Shown here one piece after another: positions 27,185 through 35,580 of a stretch of 60,123 nt of DNA. Source of the stretch: Streptomyces canus (GTDB lineage: Bacteria > Actinomycetota > Actinomycetes > Streptomycetales > Streptomycetaceae). Positions within the stretch are counted from its first letter, which is position 1, and the number at the start of each line of letters is the position of its first letter. The DNA lies in contig NZ_KQ948687.1 of the NCBI RefSeq assembly GCF_001514145.1, forward strand, positions 1 through 60,123, read 5' to 3'. Below the pieces are notes generated by a model. That model worked only from the letters and a program-made list of their open reading frames with translations. It did not search any database and was not told the origin of the DNA. Position numbers and translations under genes: made by a program.

Positions 27185-27203
27185 ATACCCCTGGGGGGTA
27201 TAT
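27185..27203 (+). promoter_or_regulatory. CsoR-like copper operator
   Basis: ATACCCCTGGGGGGTATAT has inverted ATACCC and GGGTAT arms separated by 5 bases. It agrees with the CsoR-type boxes described for Streptomyces copper promoters and lies 39 bp upstream of the DUF4396 start, so it probably overlaps the promoter. No CsoR gene is in this window; a regulator elsewhere would act in trans. Confidence 0.7.
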
Positions 27204-27241
27204 GATTGGGTGAGGGCCGCGAACGGACCACACTGGACGGG

Positions 27242-27784
27242 ATGGGGCTGAAAGTCATGGACCACACCGCTCACCACGCCAGCGCCGGGCACGACCATGC
27301 CGCGCACGACGGGCACGCCGGCCGTGCAGAGCATCACGGCGGGCATGCCGGGGCGTCCTGGAGCACGGCGGCGAAGGCCACCCTGCACTGCCTTACCGGG
27401 TGCGCCATCGGCGAGATCGCCGGTATGGCGATCGGTACCGCCCTGCTGTGGGGCAACGTCCCCACCATGGTCCTGGCGATCGGGCTGGCCTTCCTCTTCG
27501 GCTACTCGCTCACGCTGTTCGCCGTCGTGCGGGCCGGCTTGGACTTCAAGAGCGCGATCAAGGTGGCGCTGGCCGCCGACACCGTCTCCATCGTGGTGAT
27601 GGAACTGGTCGACAACGCGATCATCGCCCTCACCCCCGGTGCGATGGACGCCCACCTGGACGAGGCACTGTTCTGGGGCGCGCTGCTGGGCGGCTTCGCG
27701 GTGGCCTTCCTCGTCACCACGCCGCTGAACAAGTGGATGATCGGCCGCGGCAAGGGCCACACCGTCGTACACGCCTACCACTGA
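27242..27784 (+). CDS. DUF4396 integral membrane protein with His-rich N terminus
   Basis: This 180-residue membrane protein begins with a histidine-rich stretch (HTAHHASAGHDHAAHDGHAG) that should bind metal ions in the cytoplasm or at the membrane face. Four hydrophobic spans follow (about 52-78, 81-99, 107-124, 140-162). The second contains GCAIGEIAGMAIGTALLWG, typical of DUF4396, whose members occur next to copper genes and may transport or chaperone a metal. Start choice: ATG 27242 or ATG 27257; both come after the CsoR-like box. A very strong hairpin ends the transcript. A copper role is inferred from the operator and the histidines. Confidence 0.83.
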   Translation: MGLKVMDHTAHHASAGHDHAAHDGHAGRAEHHGGHAGASWSTAAKATLHCLTGCAIGEIAGMAIGTALLWGNVPTMVLAIGLAFLFGYSLTLFAVVRAGLDFKSAIKVALAADTVSIVVMELVDNAIIALTPGAMDAHLDEALFWGALLGGFAVAFLVTTPLNKWMIGRGKGHTVVHAYH

Positions 27785-27792
27785 TCTCTTCT

Positions 27793-27846
27793 GCGGCCGC
27801 CGACTGTCCGGGGCCCTTGCGCGGGCCCCGGACAGTCGGCGGCCGC
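27793..27846. terminator. very strong terminator hairpin
   Basis: A perfect 24-bp stem (27793-27816 with 27823-27846) with a 6-base loop. It lies between DUF4396 (plus) and the DUF418-type gene (minus, ending at 27895), so it serves both directions. Confidence 0.92.
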
Positions 27847-27894
27847 GCGTATGTCTCAGCGCAGTGCCAGTCGCATTCCACGGCTTGCCTGGTC

Positions 27895-29133
27895 TCACTT
27901 GAGTCGGCTGGCAAGCCTTGTTGTGGTGGAGAGCAGGCGCTCCAGCGGCCCGCGGCGGAATCGGCGCGTCCAGGCGACCGCCAGCACCATGGCGCCGACG
28001 ATGAAGCAGGCCAGGGCGATCAGTGCCGGGCCGGTCTCCTCCTCCATGCCGATCCCCCGGATGGCGAGAATGTGCAGGACGTAGACGGTCAGCGCGATCA
28101 TGCCGACCGCGGTCACGGGCGTGGCCAGGCGTGTGAGGCGTGGCATCCGCCTCGTAACGGTGACGCAGCCAGCCACGACGGCCAGCGCGACGCCTGTGTT
28201 GCCGAGGATGGAGAACGTCGTCTGGCTGTGTGGTGCGGCGACCAGCAGCCACTCGGTCGGGGTGGCGTCGATGATGTAGCCGACGGTGTCGGACCACCAG
28301 GCGGAGGCTCCTGAATCGCCGTCCGTGGCGGCCGCGATGGCGCCGCGCGCGTGCGGGATCAGGTGCAGGGCCAGCCAGGAACCGCCGTAGCCGAGCGCGG
28401 CCAGCGCACCACCGGTGAGGCCGAGACGGGCACGGACCCGGCTCTGTGTGAGGTCGAGGCGTGCCACCGCCATTCCCGCGATCATGAACGGCGCCCAGGT
28501 GAGCACCGGGTATTCGCCGGTGAACAGCAGCTCGATCAGGCCGTCGGTACCGCTGACGCGGGTCAGCGGGTCAGCCGCGATGACGGTGTCCCCCCAGCTG
28601 CCGCTTTCGATCGACTTCCGTACCAGAAACAGCACTTGAGGCATCAGCAGGGCGGCTTCCGCGGCGGTGACCGCCAGCGTCCGCGCCCGCAGCCGGTACA
28701 AGGGGAGCACGACGAGGAAGACCAGACCGTAGAAGGCGAGGATCACGTCGACGTCGGTGTCCAGGGCGGTCAGGGCGAAGCCCAGGGCGATCAGGACGAC
28801 CGAACGGATCAGGACCCTGGCGACCGCCTGCCGACCGGCCCGGCCGGTGTGCGGATGCGGGCGCCCGGTGATGAGGACGAGGGTGAACCCGGCGAGCAGG
28901 GCGAACAGCGCGGAGGAGCGGCCCCGCGCTAGCTCCATGACGAAGCCCAGCGGGCCGCCGATGGCGGGATCCGGGCCGACGTGAGCGGCAAACATACCGA
29001 AGACCGCAAGACCGCGGGCCAGGTCGATGCCGATGAGCCGTCCAGTCGCAAGCGGGAGACCGGCGGTGGTTGTGGAACGGGCTGCGGCTTGGGCGGGCGC
29101 CTCGGGCAAGCCCGATGACGTGTCCTGTGTCAT
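27895..29133 (-). CDS. DUF418/DUF1624-type membrane protein (acyltransferase-like)
   Basis: A 412-residue polytopic membrane protein. The sequence RLIGIDLARGLAVFGMFAAH at 32-51 is the signature of the heparan-alpha-glucosaminide N-acetyltransferase-like group, and the C-terminal half (GYGGSWLALHLIPH and further to NTGVALAVVAGCVTVTRR) fits DUF418. About ten membrane segments are visible. Members probably transfer an acyl group to a cell-envelope sugar, but no activity has been shown for this type. The start at 29133 sits after GAAAGGC. It is separated from the response regulator by 180 bp and is divergent from it, so the two-component system may regulate it. Confidence 0.82.
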   Translation of the reverse strand: MTQDTSSGLPEAPAQAAARSTTTAGLPLATGRLIGIDLARGLAVFGMFAAHVGPDPAIGGPLGFVMELARGRSSALFALLAGFTLVLITGRPHPHTGRAGRQAVARVLIRSVVLIALGFALTALDTDVDVILAFYGLVFLVVLPLYRLRARTLAVTAAEAALLMPQVLFLVRKSIESGSWGDTVIAADPLTRVSGTDGLIELLFTGEYPVLTWAPFMIAGMAVARLDLTQSRVRARLGLTGGALAALGYGGSWLALHLIPHARGAIAAATDGDSGASAWWSDTVGYIIDATPTEWLLVAAPHSQTTFSILGNTGVALAVVAGCVTVTRRMPRLTRLATPVTAVGMIALTVYVLHILAIRGIGMEEETGPALIALACFIVGAMVLAVAWTRRFRRGPLERLLSTTTRLASRLK

Positions 29134-29313
29134 GCCTTTCAGAGTCGGGGGCGGGCTGGGTGCCGGACCATCCGGCAGGCGGCCGGACCGGTCCCCGCCG
29201 ACCGGCCGGGACCACCCCCGCCAGGCAGCGGGTGAAACAGGACGAAAGGAACCTCGCACCGGCTTGGGGCGTCGTAGGAGTCCAGTGGTGGTCCGAGCAC
29301 GGACGGGGCACAG

Positions 29314-29994
29314 ATGATCCGGGTAGTGGTGGTCGACGACGAGGCCCTGATCCGTACAGGCTTCCAGCACATCCTCAACACCGCCGACGACATCGAGGTC
29401 GTGGCCGCGGTCCAGGGTGGCCAAGCGGTCGGTGCGGTACGGGAGTTACGCCCCGAGGTCGTGCTCCTCGACATCCGCATGCCCGACGTCGATGGCCTGA
29501 CGGTCCTCGCCGACCTCCGCCGACTGCCGGACCCGCCCGTGGTGGCCATGCTCACCACCTTCAACATGGACGAGTACGTGGCGACCGCCCTGCGCTCGGG
29601 AGCCGCCGGTTTCCTCCTCAAGGACACCGACCCCGAACAACTGCCCCATCTCGTACGGTCCTTGGCCGACGGCGGTGTCGTGCTGTCGTCCAAGGTCACG
29701 CGCACGGTTGTCGACGGCTACCTGGCAGGCGAACCGTCGGGACCGGCGGCCCAGCTCGTCGGACGGCTGACCGACCGTGAACGCGATGTCCTAGTCCTCG
29801 TCTCCGAGGGGCTGTCCAACACGGACATCGGCAGTCGCATGCACCTGAGCACCAGCACAGTGAAGGACCATGTCAGTGCCCTCCTCGCGAAACTGGAGGT
29901 CAGCACGCGCGTCCAGGCCGCACTTCTCGCCGACCGCGCGGGCCTGCTCCGGCCTCTCCAGGAACGGAAGCAGGAACAGGAGTACGGCAGATGA
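29314..29994 (+). CDS. NarL/LuxR-type response regulator
   Basis: A 226-residue DNA-binding response regulator. The receiver domain has acidic residues VVDDE (6-10), phosphoacceptor Asp53 in LLDIRMP, Thr81/Thr82 and Lys103. The LuxR-type helix-turn-helix runs from LTDRERDVLVLVSEGLSNTD to TRVQAALLADRAG (about 151-210). It overlaps its histidine kinase by four bases (ATGA), so the two are made together. Target promoter unknown; the divergent DUF418-type gene is the closest candidate. Confidence 0.93.
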   Translation: MIRVVVVDDEALIRTGFQHILNTADDIEVVAAVQGGQAVGAVRELRPEVVLLDIRMPDVDGLTVLADLRRLPDPPVVAMLTTFNMDEYVATALRSGAAGFLLKDTDPEQLPHLVRSLADGGVVLSSKVTRTVVDGYLAGEPSGPAAQLVGRLTDRERDVLVLVSEGLSNTDIGSRMHLSTSTVKDHVSALLAKLEVSTRVQAALLADRAGLLRPLQERKQEQEYGR

Positions 29995-31091
29995 GGATCC
30001 GCCCCGCATTGCTGGACGCCGCACTGGTCGCGGTGTCGCTGACGGATGTCTGGGTTCACGTCGACACAGACGAGCGAGTCCGCATGGCCTGCGCCCTGCT
30101 CGCCACCGCCTCCCTCACGCTGCGTCGCCGCCTGCCCTGGCTCACCTTCCTGCTCACCCTGCCGACCACTCTGTTCACCGACGCGGTCTTCGCCACCCTG
30201 GCCGCGCTGTACACGCTGGCGTCACTGACCCGCCGACGGCTACCGCTGGCCTGCTGCGCCCTGGCCGTCGCGGTGTGCGACCTCACGGCATGGTCGTGGT
30301 CGACACCCGAGTTCGCCGACCTGAGCGATCCGTTCGACCTGATCACGCTCACCTACAGTCTGGCGACGGCGGCCGCGCCGGTTTTTTTGGGACAACTCGT
30401 CCAGGCCCGGCGTGAACTGTCGTTGCGGCTCGCCGAGATATCCCAGACGCGCGAGCACGAGCGCATGCTGCTGGCCCAGCGGGTGCTGGCACAGGAGCGC
30501 GCCGCACTCGCCCGCGAGATGCACGACGTGGTCTCCCACCAGGTGAGCCTGATCGCCGTACGCGCCGGAGTGCTCCAGGTCGGCAGCCGCGATCCGCAGA
30601 CGAAGGAAGCCGCCGCCACGATCCGGGGCCTGAGCGTGCAGACCCTGGACGAACTGCGGCACATGGTCGGCGTACTGCGCGCCGGCGGCAGCCGCCCCAT
30701 GGAGTTGACGCCGCAACCCTCCCTGAGCGACCTGCCACGGTTGGTCGACACCAGCGGCATCAAGGCCGACCTGCGCACCGACCTGCCCGAGGAGCTGCCA
30801 CCGCCCGTACAGCGGGCTGTCTACCGCACCGTCCAGGAAGCCCTGACCAACGTACGCAAACACGCCCCCGGAGCTACCGCCACCATCCACATCCACCACC
30901 AGGACGGCTCCCTCCGCGCCACCGTCATCAACACCGCGCCCCGACACCCCGCCCTTCCGCTGCCCGGCGCGCATCACGGCCTCATCGGTCTGCACCAGCG
31001 CGCGGAACTTCTCGGCGGCACCCTCACCGCCGGGCCCACCGCAGGAGGCGGCTACCAACTCCGCCTGCACCTACCCGTCGAACAGGGCTGA
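29991..31091 (+). CDS. sensor histidine kinase, HisKA_3 type
   Basis: A 366-residue membrane kinase that pairs with the preceding response regulator. The N-terminal half holds four to five hydrophobic spans (about 7-24, 33-48, 50-75, 80-101, 115-135) and no large extracellular sensor, as in DesK-like kinases. The phosphorylated residue is His178 in ALAREMHDVVSHQ. The ATPase domain has the N box QEALTNVRKHAPGA (282-295) and GLIGLHQRAELLGG (330-343). All key residues are intact. The signal is unknown; membrane state or an envelope stress is likely. Confidence 0.92.
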   Translation: MRIRPALLDAALVAVSLTDVWVHVDTDERVRMACALLATASLTLRRRLPWLTFLLTLPTTLFTDAVFATLAALYTLASLTRRRLPLACCALAVAVCDLTAWSWSTPEFADLSDPFDLITLTYSLATAAAPVFLGQLVQARRELSLRLAEISQTREHERMLLAQRVLAQERAALAREMHDVVSHQVSLIAVRAGVLQVGSRDPQTKEAAATIRGLSVQTLDELRHMVGVLRAGGSRPMELTPQPSLSDLPRLVDTSGIKADLRTDLPEELPPPVQRAVYRTVQEALTNVRKHAPGATATIHIHHQDGSLRATVINTAPRHPALPLPGAHHGLIGLHQRAELLGGTLTAGPTAGGGYQLRLHLPVEQG

Positions 31092-31437
31092 CCCAGGCGC
31101 CCGCCCGCGCTCCTGGCCCCGCTGGCAACGACGCGTCCAGGCGCTGCTGTCACACAGGGCCCCCCTTCCCAAAGGGTCTGGGCGACGGCGCCGGAGAGGC
31201 GGCCGACCGGCTGATCGAGGATCTCGACGGAGCCCGCACCATCGGCGTTCGGCATGGACAACGGACGACGAAGAGCCCTGCCCAAGGTCCGCCTTACGGC
31301 GTCCTCTCCAGGCGAAAACACCACGGCGCGCCGAAGCGGGCCACTCTGGACCTAACGGTGGACACCGCTGGCCCGGGCCATGAGCAGCACCCGGTCCGCG
31401 ACGCGACTCGGTAGGGGAGCGGGGATTCCCAAGACGG
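31092..31437. other. gap without a gene
   Basis: No frame with ribosome site, domain or codon pattern is visible. The stretch separates the kinase operon from the convergent DUF2218 gene. A few possible hairpins occur but none is strong. Confidence 0.45.
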
Positions 31438-32154
31438 TCAGGTGTACTCCTTGCCTGGTGCGACCTCAGCCGCAGGAGGAGTCGCGGGGACATGCTTTTG
31501 TGAGGAGTGCCGCAACGTCCATCGGGGCCGGAGCAGCTTGCCGTGGCGGATGGCGAAGCGGCCCAGAACAACGTGGCCGGCCACGAACACCACCTTCAGC
31601 AGGATGATCGCCACGACTGCGTTGACGGCCCAGCTGTTCCACGCCGATGCCGCCACTGCGGCTCCGCCCAGGCCCAGGTGCACGGCGGCGGCCACGGCGC
31701 CGACCGCCATCAGTCCTATGGTCCTGCCGCGGACCGGGCGCTGTGCTGGCCCGGCTTCGGTAGCGGAGGAGGATGGGCCGGCTCCTGCGCCGGGTGGGCC
31801 TGGAGACGTTTGGTGCCGCTGCCAGGTCACGGTCAGCTGGTCACGTCGGCCGATCTTCTCAAGGCGTGCGGTGATGCCGTCTTGGAGGCGCTGCAGAGCG
31901 TCCTCGTTGCCGGCGTCGACGCGCAGGCTCAGCGTGTCCGAGGTGGCCTGCAGGGTGAACTGGCCCTCATCGAAGCGGATCACGCCGTGCGTGTCGGAGT
32001 AGTCGACATGCTGCACGCTCGGCGGCATGTCACCACCTCTGTGGCGGGCGGGGGGCTGGTGACGCATCCGGCTCATCTGGCCGAGGTGGCGGCAGAATTG
32101 CACGAGATACCGGCTGGCACGCTCGGTGGGAATGTGGGCTTCGACGGCCGGCAT
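31438..32154 (-). CDS. DUF2218 domain protein with C-terminal membrane domain
   Basis: The first ~95 residues are a DUF2218 domain (EAHIPTERASRYLVQFCRHL at 4-23, then DTHGVIRFDEGQFTL), a small alpha-beta domain found mostly alone and linked to iron-siderophore genes. Here a linker of about 40 residues and then two hydrophobic segments (about 143-165 and 172-195) follow, plus a basic tail. Most DUF2218 proteins are about 100 residues, so this is an unusual fusion. GAAAGGAAGG precedes the ATG. The next gene upstream on the same strand starts 86 bp away, so co-transcription is possible. Function unknown. Confidence 0.78.
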   Translation of the reverse strand: MPAVEAHIPTERASRYLVQFCRHLGQMSRMRHQPPARHRGGDMPPSVQHVDYSDTHGVIRFDEGQFTLQATSDTLSLRVDAGNEDALQRLQDGITARLEKIGRRDQLTVTWQRHQTSPGPPGAGAGPSSSATEAGPAQRPVRGRTIGLMAVGAVAAAVHLGLGGAAVAASAWNSWAVNAVVAIILLKVVFVAGHVVLGRFAIRHGKLLRPRWTLRHSSQKHVPATPPAAEVAPGKEYT

Positions 32155-32240
32155 GACCTTCCTTTCTGAGCCGCAGGGCGGCGTCGGCGCGGGCACCATC
32201 GGGTTTTCGCGCACGAGTGGGGCCCGCTCTGCGGAGGTTT

Positions 32241-32936
32241 TCAGTTCCTGGTGAGAGCGGTGCGCCAGCCGCGGATGCCGTCGGTGCAGGCAGGTAGGGC
32301 GCTGTGGATCGTGATGGGTTCGATGGCGTCGATTTGCCAGGCGTCGGCGAACGCCGTGCGGATCTCGTGTGGTGTCAGTCGGTGCACTCGCCCGGACGGG
32401 GTCGGCGGCTCGTCGCGGAAGCAGAGCATGAAGTAACGCCCGCCGGGTTTCACCGCGGCGCGCAGGCTCTCGACGTAGGCCGCGCGCTCCTGGCCGCGGA
32501 AGCCGTGGAAGACCAGGGAGTCAAGGACGACATCGAACTGCTCGCCGAGGTCGGCAAGGCGCCGGGCGTCATGGCGCAGGAACCGCGCCGTCAGGCCGCA
32601 TTCTTCTGCCTTCTTCGCCGCAGGATCCAGGGCGTTGACGGCGAGGTCGATGCCGGTGGCCTCCAGTCCGAGCCGTGCGGCCATGAGCGTGTGCTCGCCG
32701 GTGCCGCAGCCCACATCCAGTATCCGGCCGTGCAGGAGCCCCGCGTCGGCGAGGGCGAGGAAGGCGGGCTGGGGGCGGCCTATGTCCCACGGCGGCGGAC
32801 TCGCGTACAGCTCCTCGTGCCGGAAAGCGGCGTCGGCCGCGCCCTGACGGCCGGGGGTGTGGTGGGGGCCGGGCAGGGCGGCGTCGATGCTGCGGACCTC
32901 GGGATCGGGCGTCGGCTCGTCAGCGAGCGGTGCCAT
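32241..32936 (-). CDS. class I SAM-dependent methyltransferase
   Basis: A 231-residue methyltransferase with a Rossmann-like fold. Motif I is ILDVGCGTGEHT (about 71-82), the acidic ribose-binding residue is in GIDLA (about 94-98), and a motif IV-like sequence DVVLDSLVFHG follows. The sequence fits the group of small-molecule or thiopurine-type methyltransferases, but the acceptor is not readable. GAGGAG precedes the ATG. It is divergent from a TetR regulator 121 bp away, with an inverted repeat between, so it is probably repressed until its substrate appears. Confidence 0.88.
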   Translation of the reverse strand: MAPLADEPTPDPEVRSIDAALPGPHHTPGRQGAADAAFRHEELYASPPPWDIGRPQPAFLALADAGLLHGRILDVGCGTGEHTLMAARLGLEATGIDLAVNALDPAAKKAEECGLTARFLRHDARRLADLGEQFDVVLDSLVFHGFRGQERAAYVESLRAAVKPGGRYFMLCFRDEPPTPSGRVHRLTPHEIRTAFADAWQIDAIEPITIHSALPACTDGIRGWRTALTRN

Positions 32937-32997
32937 GAGAAGCACTCCTCTCCGTCGCGTGGAACGACGGATCGCCGCGACGCCCACAGCTTTATCG

Positions 32998-33029
32998 AGA
33001 CACTTTGTCTCTGTCAATCGATAGTGTCT
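32998..33029. promoter_or_regulatory. probable TetR operator
   Basis: AGACACT (32998-33004) and AGTGTCT (33023-33029) form inverted 7-bp arms with an 18-bp spacer between the divergent methyltransferase and TetR genes. TetR autoregulation is a reasonable inference. Confidence 0.55.
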
Positions 33030-33057
33030 AAGCAATGTCATTGCGTACACTGCATAG

Positions 33058-33756
33058 GTGCCGAAGCTGTGGAATGAGACGATCGCCGAGCACCGCCGCA
33101 CGGTCCGCGAAGCGACCTTGGAGACCACCGCGGCGCTGGTGGCCGAGCACGGACTGGCGTCGGTGACGATGTCGCAGATCGCGAAGGAGACCGGCATCGG
33201 CCGGGCAACGCTGTACAAGTACTTCCCGGACGTCGAGTCGATCCTGGCCGCGTGGCACGAACGCCACGTGAGTGCGCATCTCGAACACCTCACCCGCATC
33301 CGCGAACAGGCGGGCACCCCCGGCGAGCGGCTCGAAGCCGTCCTCCACGCCTATGCGGACATCACCCACGAGCGCCCCCAGCACACCGAACTCGCGGCGC
33401 TGGTGCACCGGGGCGAGCACCTCGCCCACGCCGAGCAGCACCTGAACGCCCTCGTGCGTGACCTGATCACCGAAGCCGCGCAGGCCGGGGCCGTCCGCGA
33501 TGACGTCGCCCCGGGCGAGCTCGCGACCTACTGCCTGCACGCCCTGGGCGCCGCAGGCGGCCTGCCCTCCAAGGCTGCGGTTCACCGGTTGGTCGCGGTC
33601 ACGCTGGCCGGCCTGCGCACTTCGCGGCCGGCGCCCGATGCCATGGGGGCCGCCCAGTCTCCGCAACACGCCGCTACGCCGGGCGGCTCATCGTCCATCC
33701 CGCCGCATGGCCCCGGGCGTCACGCCGCCCACGCTCGCCAATCGACCGACACGTAA
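33058..33756 (+). CDS. TetR-family transcriptional regulator
   Basis: A 232-residue regulator. Helix-turn-helix: VTMSQIAKETGIGRATLYKYF (about 36-56), followed by PDVESILAAWHERHV, a typical fourth helix. The C-terminal domain is helical, and the last 30 residues are a low-complexity Pro/Ser/His tail. It starts with GTG 33058. The divergent methyltransferase gene is the probable target, through the inverted repeat at 32998-33029. The ligand is unknown. Confidence 0.9.
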   Translation: MPKLWNETIAEHRRTVREATLETTAALVAEHGLASVTMSQIAKETGIGRATLYKYFPDVESILAAWHERHVSAHLEHLTRIREQAGTPGERLEAVLHAYADITHERPQHTELAALVHRGEHLAHAEQHLNALVRDLITEAAQAGAVRDDVAPGELATYCLHALGAAGGLPSKAAVHRLVAVTLAGLRTSRPAPDAMGAAQSPQHAATPGGSSSIPPHGPGRHAAHARQSTDT

Positions 33757-33920
33757 GCAGAAACAAGGCGCGATCCTGACGGCAGGCACACTCCCCCTGC
33801 GGGAGGGGCGTCGTATGTCTGCTGGCTCGCCTACCCGGAATTCAAGATCATCCCGTTTGCCCTTTGGTTGGTGGCACCCCGTCGGGCCCCGGCCGCTGAC
33901 GCGATGCACGCGATGCGGTT

Positions 33921-33940
33921 TATACCCCGCCTGGGTATGG
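33921..33940 (+). promoter_or_regulatory. second CsoR-like operator
   Basis: TATACCCCGCCTGGGTATGG contains ATACCC-N5-GGGTAT, the same arms and the same 5-base spacing as the box at 27185. It lies 55 bp upstream of the DUF6153 gene and should control the DUF6153-lipoprotein-permease unit together with DUF4396. Confidence 0.68.
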
Positions 33941-33994
33941 TGTGGGCGACGGCAGGCGGCACCCCGAACGGTATGAGACAGGAAGGGACGGAAC

Positions 33995-34438
33995 GTGGGC
34001 AGCGGACACGCAGGGAGGCGGGGCATCGCCCGGCTGCTGGCGGTGTGCGCGGTGCTGTTCGGCCTGTTCCTCATGCACGGCGCCCCGGCCACGGCCGCAG
34101 AGGGCTGCCACGGCGCCATGCCCACGATGGCGCTCTCGCCGATCACCGGCGGCCACGACGCCGCACTGCTCGCTACCCATGCGCCCGCCGCGCCCGCCCC
34201 CGGCCTCGCCGTCCGGGCTGCCGGCCTCTCCGGCATGCCCGGGGCGCTGTGCGTATCGACCCCGGCCCACGAGCGGACCCCCCTGCCCGCGCCCGGCCTG
34301 CTCGACGTGGCAGGCGCCGCAGTGCTTACCCCGTGGATGCTGACCCGCCTGCCGGCGGCAGCCAACTGGACGGGAAGGCGTGGGCCACCGGACAGCGGGC
34401 GAGATCTCCTGCTTCAGGTGTGTATCGCGCGGACGTGA
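33995..34438 (+). CDS. DUF6153 family protein, secreted or membrane-anchored
   Basis: A 147-residue protein with a hydrophobic N-terminal segment (ARLLAVCAVLFGLFLMHGAP, residues 11-30) typical of the DUF6153 proteins that Streptomyces places in copper clusters. The exported part contains paired cysteines (one in EGCHGAMP, another in LCVSTPAHE) and several His and Met residues. The start GTG 33995 is preferred, with GGAAGGGA upstream. The CsoR-like box 55 bp upstream and the following MPGMDHG lipoprotein suggest a role in copper tolerance. The family has no known biochemical function. Confidence 0.75.
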   Translation: MGSGHAGRRGIARLLAVCAVLFGLFLMHGAPATAAEGCHGAMPTMALSPITGGHDAALLATHAPAAPAPGLAVRAAGLSGMPGALCVSTPAHERTPLPAPGLLDVAGAAVLTPWMLTRLPAAANWTGRRGPPDSGRDLLLQVCIART

Positions 34439-34541
34439 CAGGCGCGCACCGGATCCCGGCCCCAGGCCGGAGCCGGCCCCGCGTCCTGCTCGTTTCCGCG
34501 CACCACCGGCGTGGTGCGCCCACCCGGAAAGACTCACCTCG

Positions 34542-35468
34542 ATGGCCACCTCTTCCCGCCTTACCGCCCGCCGCCGCAGCCTCGCAGCGGCCGGCGCCGC
34601 AGCCGCTCTCGCGCTGACGCTTGCCGCCTGCGGCTCCTCTGGCGACTCCTCGTCCATGCCCGGCATGGACCACGGCAGCAAGTCCTCCGCTTCTTCCTCG
34701 TCCAGCGCGTCGCAAGCCATGGGTGACATGCCCGGCATGGACCACATGGCCTCCGGCAACGGCCTGTCCGACACCCAGGGCGGCTACCGTCTGACCTCCA
34801 AGGACGCGACCCTGCCGTCCGGCAAGCAGACCCCTTACCGATTCACGGTCACGGCCCCGGACGGCAAGGCGGTCACCGGCTTCGCCCTCGACCAGACCAA
34901 GCGGATGCACTTCTACGCCATCCGCTCCGACCTGACCGGCTTCCAGCACATCCACCCCACCATGGCCGGCGACGGCACCTGGACCGCTGATCTGGCCTCC
35001 CTCGCACCGGGCTCCTGGCGCCTGTTCGCCTCCTTCACCCCCGATGGCGGGCCCGGCAAGGACAAGGACCTCGTGCTCTCGCGCAACGTCACCGTGCCCG
35101 GCACCGCGTCCAAGACCCCGCTGCCCGCCCCCGCTACCAGCACGCAGGTCGACAGGTACACCGTCACCGTCAAGGGCGAGCCCATGGCCGGCATGGCGCA
35201 CCCGCTGACCGTCTCCATCGCCAAGGACGGCAAGCCCGTCACCGACCTGCAGCCCTACCTGGACACCTACGCCCACCTGACTGCCTTCCACGAAGGCGAC
35301 GCCGCGTTCGCCCACCTCCACCCCACCACCAAGGTGACCGGCGACGACGGCGGCCCGGACCTGAACTTCCACGCCGAACTGCCCACCTCTGGCAACTGGC
35401 GGCTGTTCCTGCAGTTCCAGACCGGCGGCACGCTCCACACCGCCGCCCTGACTCTGCACGTCGGCTGA
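34542..35468 (+). CDS. lipoprotein with MPGMDHG motifs, copper-related
   Basis: A 308-residue lipoprotein. Signal peptide with RRR and lipobox LTLAAC (Cys30). The mature N terminus carries two copies of a Met/His motif, MPGMDHG and MPGMDHM (39-45 and 63-69), separated by a serine-rich stretch; such Met-Asp-His clusters bind Cu(I) or Cu(II). Two similar beta-sandwich-like domains follow, the first with TKRMHFYAIRSDLTGFQHIH and the second with YAHLTAFHEGDAAFAHLHP; both place two His residues on one sheet. This duplicated His layout may be a second metal site. It is the middle gene of the unit and ends with a strong hairpin. Confidence 0.85.
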   Translation: MATSSRLTARRRSLAAAGAAAALALTLAACGSSGDSSSMPGMDHGSKSSASSSSSASQAMGDMPGMDHMASGNGLSDTQGGYRLTSKDATLPSGKQTPYRFTVTAPDGKAVTGFALDQTKRMHFYAIRSDLTGFQHIHPTMAGDGTWTADLASLAPGSWRLFASFTPDGGPGKDKDLVLSRNVTVPGTASKTPLPAPATSTQVDRYTVTVKGEPMAGMAHPLTVSIAKDGKPVTDLQPYLDTYAHLTAFHEGDAAFAHLHPTTKVTGDDGGPDLNFHAELPTSGNWRLFLQFQTGGTLHTAALTLHVG

Positions 35469-35475
35469 CCCGAGT

Positions 35476-35502
35476 GGGGCGCCGTCCTGGCGGCGGCGCC
35501 CC
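35476..35502. terminator. terminator-like hairpin
   Basis: A perfect 9-bp stem (ggggcgccg with cggcgcccc) with a 9-base loop, 8 bp after the lipoprotein stop. It should reduce read-through into the permease gene. Confidence 0.7.
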
Positions 35503-35580
35503 GCACCCGTCCAGACAGACCGGCCCCCTCATAACGTGTCCGCCGGGCGTACGCCGTTCCGTGCGAGGAAGGCTTCTCAG

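Noticed and set aside
33921..33940. sigma-B promoter (GGGTAT as -10)
   Set aside because: A GGGTAT exists but the -35 GNNT spacing is poor; the inverted ATACCC/GGGTAT pair fits a CsoR-like box better.
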